Translations under genes and position numbers: made by a program
Assembly: GCA_003599535.1 (NCBI GenBank)
Contig: QZKQ01000035.1
Location: forward strand, 1-36,745
DNA length: 36,745 nt
Direction of reading: 5' to 3'
Origin: Candidatus Zixiibacteriota bacterium
Lineage (GTDB): Bacteria; Electryoneota; B3-LCP
Part shown: positions 34,502-36,745 of the stretch, piece by piece
Layout: each line of letters starts with the position of its first letter
Position numbering within the stretch: position 1 is the first letter of the stretch
The notes under the pieces: model-generated
Told to the model about the DNA's origin: nothing
Seen by the model: only the letters and a program-made list of their open reading frames with translations
Database searches by the model: none

Positions 34502-35514
34502 TCCGCCTGCTGCCCGTGGCCAAGATGGCCGCCACGGCCCGCTACCTGTGGGCCAACCGCCGCCGCGGCCAGGGGATCTACCCCTTCTACGCCTCCCTGA
34601 AGGTGACCGACCGTTGCCGCTACCACTGCTCCTTCTGCAACGTCTGGCGGCAGCCGGCCCGCGACCTGGACACCGAGGGCCTGGTCCGGGTGCTGCGCAA
34701 CCTGGGGCGCTCCTCCGTGGTGTTGACCTCCCTGGAAGGGGGCGAGCCGCTGCTGCGCCAGGACATCGAAGCCCTGCTGCAGGAGGCGCACCGGCAGCCC
34801 TTCTACCTGCTCTTCACTACCAGCGTCCGCAACCTTGCGGAGTACCCCCTGGAGCGCTACAGCCGGTGGATTGACTTCCTGCACCTGTCCATTGACGAGG
34901 GACACGGCAACCTGGAGATGTTCAAGTTGTTGCCGGACCTGGTGGGACTGCCCTGGATCGTCTGCGTGCAGACGGTGGTGCGCCGGGACGACCTGGAGGC
35001 GCTGGCCGGCAAGGTCGAGACCTGCTACCGGGCCGGGGCCAAAATCCTGGTCATGCCGGCGGTGGAACTGGACGGGGCCGAGCATCGCTTCCCCGATCCG
35101 GCTGCCTTCCGCCGCGAGGTGCTGGCCCTGAAAGACCGCTTCCCCCGCACCGTGCTGACCCCCCGCCGCTACCTGGATGCGCTGAACGGCGCCTCGGGCT
35201 GCTCAGCCGCCTCCATCATCATAGACAGCGACGGCGGGCTGTTCTATCCCTGCCGCACCCTGGTGGAAAAGCCGGTCAACCTGGCCGAAACGGATCTCCT
35301 GGAATACCTGGAATCTCCCGACGCCGAACAGCGCCGCCAGGCCATGAAAACCTGCCCCCGGCGCTGCGGCTGGTACCAGTATTTCGCCATTGATTTCTTC
35401 ACCTCGCCCGGCGAGGTCGTCGAATCCCTGGAACCCTACTGGGGGGAATTCCTGCGCCGGCGCAAGGGCAGTTTCCCCCGGGGCGGAGCCCATGAACCCC
35501 TGGACCTACGCTGA
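34498..35514 (+). CDS. Radical SAM enzyme with auxiliary-cluster-like C-terminus
   Basis: A 338-residue radical SAM protein. The CxxxCxxC cluster motif is CRYHCSFC (Cys40, Cys44, Cys47), the SAM-contact segment is GGEPLLR (81-87), and the core barrel extends to about residue 190. The C-terminal part has four further cysteines (Cys235, Cys252, Cys286, Cys290, in GCSAAS, YPCRTL and CPRRCGW), spaced as in the SPASM/twitch type where they bind an extra Fe-S cluster. Such enzymes modify peptides, lipids or sugars by radical chemistry; SPASM members often act on peptides, but the operon points to a glycan or lipid substrate. It starts in an ATGA overlap with the GT2 gene. Confidence 0.88.
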   Translation: MIRLLPVAKMAATARYLWANRRRGQGIYPFYASLKVTDRCRYHCSFCNVWRQPARDLDTEGLVRVLRNLGRSSVVLTSLEGGEPLLRQDIEALLQEAHRQPFYLLFTTSVRNLAEYPLERYSRWIDFLHLSIDEGHGNLEMFKLLPDLVGLPWIVCVQTVVRRDDLEALAGKVETCYRAGAKILVMPAVELDGAEHRFPDPAAFRREVLALKDRFPRTVLTPRRYLDALNGASGCSAASIIIDSDGGLFYPCRTLVEKPVNLAETDLLEYLESPDAEQRRQAMKTCPRRCGWYQYFAIDFFTSPGEVVESLEPYWGEFLRRRKGSFPRGGAHEPLDLR

Positions 35515-36142
35515 GTGGCTGATTCGCGGCCGGCTGACCGGGGCGTTCACCCGCGCCCGGCCGGAAGGCAACCGCGTTTACCTGACCTATGACGACGGCC
35601 CGGACCCGGAAGTCACCCCCGAGCTGCTGGACCTGCTGCGCCGGTATGACGTTCGGGCGACCTTCTTCGTGGTCGCCTCCGACCAGCCGTGGTGGGAAGC
35701 GCTGCTGCGCCGCATCGCCGCGGAAGGGCACCGCATCGCCCTGCACGGCCTGGCCCACCGCTCGATCTTCCTGCGGCGCAACGCGGCGCTGCACGCCGAC
35801 CTGGCCGCCCTGGAAGGACGGATCGCCCGGGTGGGAATCGAAGCTCTGAAGATCTACCGCCCCCCCTACGGCGATGTGCGCCCCGGCACGGTCAGCTTCC
35901 TGCGCGACCGGGGCTACGCCACCGTGCTGTGGACCACCCTCCCCGGCGACTACCGCCCATTCAACCAGGAGCGGCTGTTCTACCGGGCCGTGCGCGACCT
36001 GGAACCCGGCAGCATCCTGGCCCTGCACGACGGCACCCGGGTGCGCCCCGCTCCGGTACTGGATCTGACCCGGCGGCTGCTGGAACACTGCGCCGTCCAC
36101 GGCCTGCGGGCGGAGGCGCTGGAGGAGAGGCATTTGTATTGA
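35492..36142 (+). CDS. Polysaccharide deacetylase (NodB/CE4 family)
   Basis: A 216-residue NodB-domain protein. Motif 1 is TYDDGPDP, with Asp34 as the likely catalytic base and Asp35 binding metal. Motif 2 is HGLAHRS (His85 and His89 complete the metal site; the usual residue after the first His is Ser or Thr, here Gly). Motif 3 is RPPYG (123-127) and motif 5 is LALHDG (His179). It removes acetyl groups from N-acetylated sugars in glycans. There is no signal peptide, so it may act in the cytoplasm on lipid-linked intermediates or at the membrane face. GGAG 5 bases before ATG 35492 supports that start, which overlaps the radical SAM gene by 23 bp. A 129-bp gap without clear signals follows. 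Confidence 0.9.
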   Translation: MNPWTYAEWLIRGRLTGAFTRARPEGNRVYLTYDDGPDPEVTPELLDLLRRYDVRATFFVVASDQPWWEALLRRIAAEGHRIALHGLAHRSIFLRRNAALHADLAALEGRIARVGIEALKIYRPPYGDVRPGTVSFLRDRGYATVLWTTLPGDYRPFNQERLFYRAVRDLEPGSILALHDGTRVRPAPVLDLTRRLLEHCAVHGLRAEALEERHLY

Positions 36143-36271
36143 TTGTCCCTGCGCCTCCGGACATCGGGGTCAGAATTCCGGATTTCCGCGATTCCGAAGA
36201 GGGCGAAAGCGGCGTGACCGGAGGTCTCCGCCGATATTGAAGGTCACGATCTTTACCGGTAAGGAGCCGGT

Positions 36272-36745
36272 ATGCTGGCGTTCTTGTTATTCCTGATTTT
36301 CGGCCTGTATCTCCTGACCGGCGCCGTCGTCTTGCTGGGGCTCTACCGCCGCCCGGAACGCGAGGGCGCGCCGGAACTGGCGGCGGGGTCGGTGGTCATC
36401 TGCGGGCGTGACGAGGAGCGCGATCTGCCCGCCTGCCTGGCCTCGCTGGAAGCGCAGGATCTGAACCCGGCGCAGACGCAATCGCTGGAAGTCATCCTGG
36501 TGGACGACGCCTCCCGCGACCGCACCGGCGAGCTGATGGAGCAGTACGCCCGGACCAGCCGCTTCGCCGTGCGGGTGCTGCACATGGAACCTCCCCGGCC
36601 GGGCGAGCGCACCGGCAAGTGGCGCCCGCTGAAGGAGGGGTTGAAGTTGGCCACCCGCGAAGGCCTGCTGCTGACCGACGCCGACGCCATCCTGCCGCCG
36701 GGCTGGGTGCGCCATCACCTGCGCTGGCTGGGCCGGGGCCAGATC
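36272..36745 (+). CDS. Family 2 glycosyltransferase, partial (C-terminus outside window)
   Basis: 158 codons from ATG 36272 run to the right edge without a stop. AAGGAG lies 5 bases upstream. The N-terminus is one membrane helix (MLAFLLFLIFGLYLLTGAVV), followed by a GT-A core: VVICGRDEERDLPACLASL, VILVDDASRDRTGEL, GKWRPLKEGLKLA, then LLTDADA with the DxD metal motif. It is a third member of the GT2 group in this operon and closest in layout to the gene at 31154. The acceptor-site residues lie beyond the window. Confidence 0.82.
   Translation, partial: MLAFLLFLIFGLYLLTGAVVLLGLYRRPEREGAPELAAGSVVICGRDEERDLPACLASLEAQDLNPAQTQSLEVILVDDASRDRTGELMEQYARTSRFAVRVLHMEPPRPGERTGKWRPLKEGLKLATREGLLLTDADAILPPGWVRHHLRWLGRGQI

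Overview
This is a GC-rich, densely packed window with 24 supported protein-coding genes (two cut by the window ends) and no rRNA, tRNA, CRISPR array, transposase or phage gene that I can see. It most resembles a bacterium of the FCB (Fibrobacterota-Chlorobiota-Bacteroidota) superphylum or one of its candidate phyla. The evidence is a type IX secretion (T9SS) type A C-terminal sorting domain with the NFPNPFNP signature, a PorV/PorQ-like outer-membrane protein, a SusC-like TonB-dependent receptor with a carboxypeptidase-regulatory-like front domain, and lipoproteins with an acidic stretch just after the lipidated cysteine. The GC content and the conventional -35/-10 promoters (TTGACT-17-TAAATT) argue against a typical Bacteroidota. 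I cannot name the phylum.

Layout. (1) 1-3536: a partial minus-strand gene, then a two-component module: a soluble kinase with an N-terminal receiver, an NtrC-type sigma-54 activator translationally coupled to it, and a stand-alone receiver, closed by a terminator. (2) 3857-4210: panD (aspartate decarboxylase). (3) 4469-7905: an electron-transfer module of a periplasmic tetraheme cytochrome, a Rieske protein, a cytochrome b and a nine-heme cytochrome with a C-terminal membrane anchor. It looks like a bc-type quinol-oxidising complex in which a multiheme protein replaces cytochrome c1/f. (4) 7962-9317: a small membrane protein built from three 28-residue repeats, a strong terminator, a probable 50-residue acidic protein on the minus strand, and a long AT-rich promoter and leader region. 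(5) 9318-26280: a 17-kb surface cluster on one strand. It holds a TonB-dependent receptor with a Ca-binding-type D-x-N-x-N-G repeat insert, a beta-helix lipoprotein, a large secreted protein, a beta-helix/ASH/beta-helix protein with a T9SS sorting domain, a TPR lipoprotein, a PorV-like barrel and a large lipoprotein. (6) 26277-30979: two convergent membrane proteins with the same architecture (GT-C-like membrane part plus C-terminal TPRs), and a phosphoglycerate-mutase-like metalloenzyme. (7) 31154-36745: a tightly overlapping glycan operon of two complete GT2 glycosyltransferases, a UPF0104 membrane protein, a radical SAM enzyme and a polysaccharide deacetylase, followed by a third GT2 that runs off the end.

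How the parts may work together. The surface cluster reads as one system: a receptor and PorV-like barrel in the outer membrane, probably surface-displayed lipoproteins, and large beta-helical proteins exported by T9SS. By analogy with SusCD-type modules it may bind or import a polymer or metal complex, but no substrate can be read from the sequence. The downstream glycan operon could supply a surface polysaccharide or the anchor glycan to which T9SS cargo is attached in better-known species; that link is inference. Four good promoters (near 400, 4389, 8970 and 31117) share a GCTTG-containing -35 region, a 17-bp spacer and a TAAATT or TATATT -10, and they help fix transcript and gene starts.
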